Shown: positions 40,388 through 41,470 of the stretch, piece after piece
Layout of the letters: the number at the start of each line of letters is the position of its first letter
Numbering within the stretch: position 1 is the stretch's first letter
Source of the DNA: Verrucomicrobiales bacterium
GTDB lineage: Bacteria; Verrucomicrobiota; Verrucomicrobiia; Limisphaerales; F1-80-MAGS106
Direction: 5' to 3'
DNA: 41,470 nucleotides
Assembly: GCA_005805305.1 (NCBI GenBank)
Contig: SYMW01000252.1
Location: 1-41,470, forward strand
Program-made: the position numbers and the translations under genes
Notes under the pieces: generated by a model
The model's input: the letters and a program-made list of their open reading frames with translations, nothing else
The model's database searches: none
What the model was told of the DNA's origin: nothing

Positions 40388-41470
40388 ATGACTTCACGCT
40401 GGTCGATGGCAAGACCCTCGACGCGCGTCAATCTGCGGCTCTTTGGATTTGCCGCCTCAATGACGCTGCTGGCGGGCCTGATCCCCTGGGCCGGCTATGC
40501 CGCTTGGCAGGGACTCCAGCAGGTGCGCCAAAACTTTGGGGCTGTCCGAAGTCACAGTTTTCATCTCGCGGAGCACCTCGAAACCAGCATCCGAGACTTG
40601 AACGAGTGTGCCCTCCACTTTGATTTCCGCAAGGCCCCCGAAGACAAATCGCGATTCCTGGCGTTGAGCGCCAGGGTGCAACGATGGCTCCGTTCAAGCG
40701 AATCCTCAGTTACAACGGCGGCGGAACTCGATCTGCTAAAACAAATTAAAGCCGCTTTCCCGATCTACATCGAAAGGACAACCGAATTCTTGGAACGAAG
40801 CGCCCCCGTCGGGGCGGCGGCTGACGCGAGGCCGCCCCTGGAACAGATCGCGGGGCATTCCGAACCCTTCCTGGACCTGTGCCGCAAGCTCAGGACCGCC
40901 GAGGGAGAGGCTCTTAATCGCTTTGTGGCCAGCTCGCACCAAGCCGTGAACAACTTGCAGTGGCTGCTCGTGGCTTTCGTCGCCCTGGTGGCAATCCTGG
41001 GATTTGCCGCGACCAGATTGATTTACAGGACTGCTGTGTCACCGCTGCGCGCCAAGCTTGTCGAGAGCCGGGCCATGGTCGAACGCCAGGAGAAACTCGC
41101 TTCCCTCGGCACGCTCGCTGCCGGCGTCGCCCACGAAATCCGCAATCCGCTCACGGCCATCAACGTCCGCCTCCACAGCCTCCGTCGAACGTTGCTCGAT
41201 GGCTCTTCCGAACACGATGATGTCATGGTCATAGACCAGGAAATTAAGCGGCTGGATCGCATCGTCCGCGATTTTTTAGATTTCGGCCGGCGCGCGGATC
41301 CGCGCTTTTCGACCATCCCCGCCGAAAGTTTGCTCACTCGAATCCAAGAGTTGCTGGCCCCGCAATGGCACAAATCCGCCATCCGCCTTGAGATTGAACC
41401 GGCTCCCGCGGCGTGGATTCGCGCCGACTTGCCCCAACTGGAACAAGTGCTCATCAATCTCATCCAAAAC
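40388..41470 (+). CDS. Sensor histidine kinase (partial, cut at the right edge)
   Basis: This gene is missing from the ORF track because it runs off the window; 361 codons are present. It starts MTSRWSMARPSTRVNLRLFGFAASMTLLAGLIPWAGYAAWQGL (first membrane helix). A helical extracytoplasmic sensor region of about 140 residues follows, then a second helix (LQWLLVAFVALVAILGFAATRLIY). The HisKA region is QEKLASLGTLAAGVAHEIRNPLTAINVRLHSLRRTL, with the phospho-accepting His at about residue 249. The start of the ATPase domain reaches the N box (LEQVLINLIQN) at the last base. The RNPLT H-box is typical of NtrB-like kinases. GGGGAGG lies about 10 bases before the ATG. Its response regulator is presumably downstream, outside the window. 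Confidence 0.92.
   Translation, partial: MTSRWSMARPSTRVNLRLFGFAASMTLLAGLIPWAGYAAWQGLQQVRQNFGAVRSHSFHLAEHLETSIRDLNECALHFDFRKAPEDKSRFLALSARVQRWLRSSESSVTTAAELDLLKQIKAAFPIYIERTTEFLERSAPVGAAADARPPLEQIAGHSEPFLDLCRKLRTAEGEALNRFVASSHQAVNNLQWLLVAFVALVAILGFAATRLIYRTAVSPLRAKLVESRAMVERQEKLASLGTLAAGVAHEIRNPLTAINVRLHSLRRTLLDGSSEHDDVMVIDQEIKRLDRIVRDFLDFGRRADPRFSTIPAESLLTRIQELLAPQWHKSAIRLEIEPAPAAWIRADLPQLEQVLINLIQN

Overview
The window reads as chromosomal DNA of a Verrucomicrobiota bacterium, most like the Limisphaerales/Pedosphaera group. This is inferred from gene content, not from a marker gene. The indicators are orphan prepilin-like proteins with an [13 protein letters not shown] leader and an H-X9-DG tail, TAT-exported Gfo/Idh/MocA oxidoreductases, a DUF6807 (PmoA-like) protein, a DUF1549/DUF1553 + DUF1501 pair, PSCyt1-type cytochrome domains, SUMF1-fold proteins and a Calx-beta protein. 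No rRNA, tRNA, CRISPR array or intact transposase gene was seen.

Layout. 1-3627 (minus strand): an ABC-2 export cassette (ATPase - permease - ATPase running off the left edge), an AlkD-like protein and a periplasmic beta-carbonic anhydrase. 4011-6709 (plus): a YgiQ radical SAM protein and a pseudopilin. 6743-9561 (minus): a lipoprotein-type SUMF1 protein coupled to a 630-aa exported protein of unknown function. 10085-11401: an Nramp-related transporter lacking the usual metal-binding motifs. 11420-14857 (minus): a pseudopilin, a membrane-anchored STN/secretin-N-like protein and a Gfo/Idh/MocA oxidoreductase, all embedded in palindromic repeats. 15131-20419 (plus): a pseudopilin, a DUF6807 + TAT-oxidoreductase pair closed by a strong terminator, a TrmH/SpoU methyltransferase and an ApbE flavin transferase. 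20447-22950 is a decaying accessory patch: a VapBC-type pair whose toxin carries an amber stop, flanked by 36-bp direct repeats, then a doubly frameshifted Calx-beta gene. 22985-26170 (minus): a TAT Gfo/Idh protein and a double-cytochrome/SUMF1 fusion. 26334-32417 (plus): DUF1549/DUF1553, DUF1501 and an alpha/beta-hydrolase-BNR fusion. 32735-34868 (plus): a HemW-like protein and a glycerophosphodiester phosphodiesterase. 34894-38518 (minus): CNNM/CorC, short NfeD, an unknown membrane protein and FloA. The FloA gene is divergent from a long NfeD protease (38842-40332), which is followed by a sensor kinase cut by the right edge.

Functionally this is a patchwork of small units: carbohydrate-type redox and exported degradative proteins, membrane-microdomain genes (FloA/NfeD/CNNM), and housekeeping RNA and cofactor enzymes.

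The most unusual signal is a family of imperfect palindromic repeats. Each copy has its own self-complementary stem around a related core (roughly CAGATCCAC..GGATATGC..CGTC). Two copies are nested inside a third, outer inverted repeat at 13542-13820, giving a predicted cloverleaf. Related cores occur at 11979-12230, 21329-21407, 22809-22888 and 32553-32634. A separate element with terminal inverted repeats (13333-13447) has a truncated half-copy at 11940-11980. These repeats supply the stop codon of one gene and have replaced the 5' end of another.
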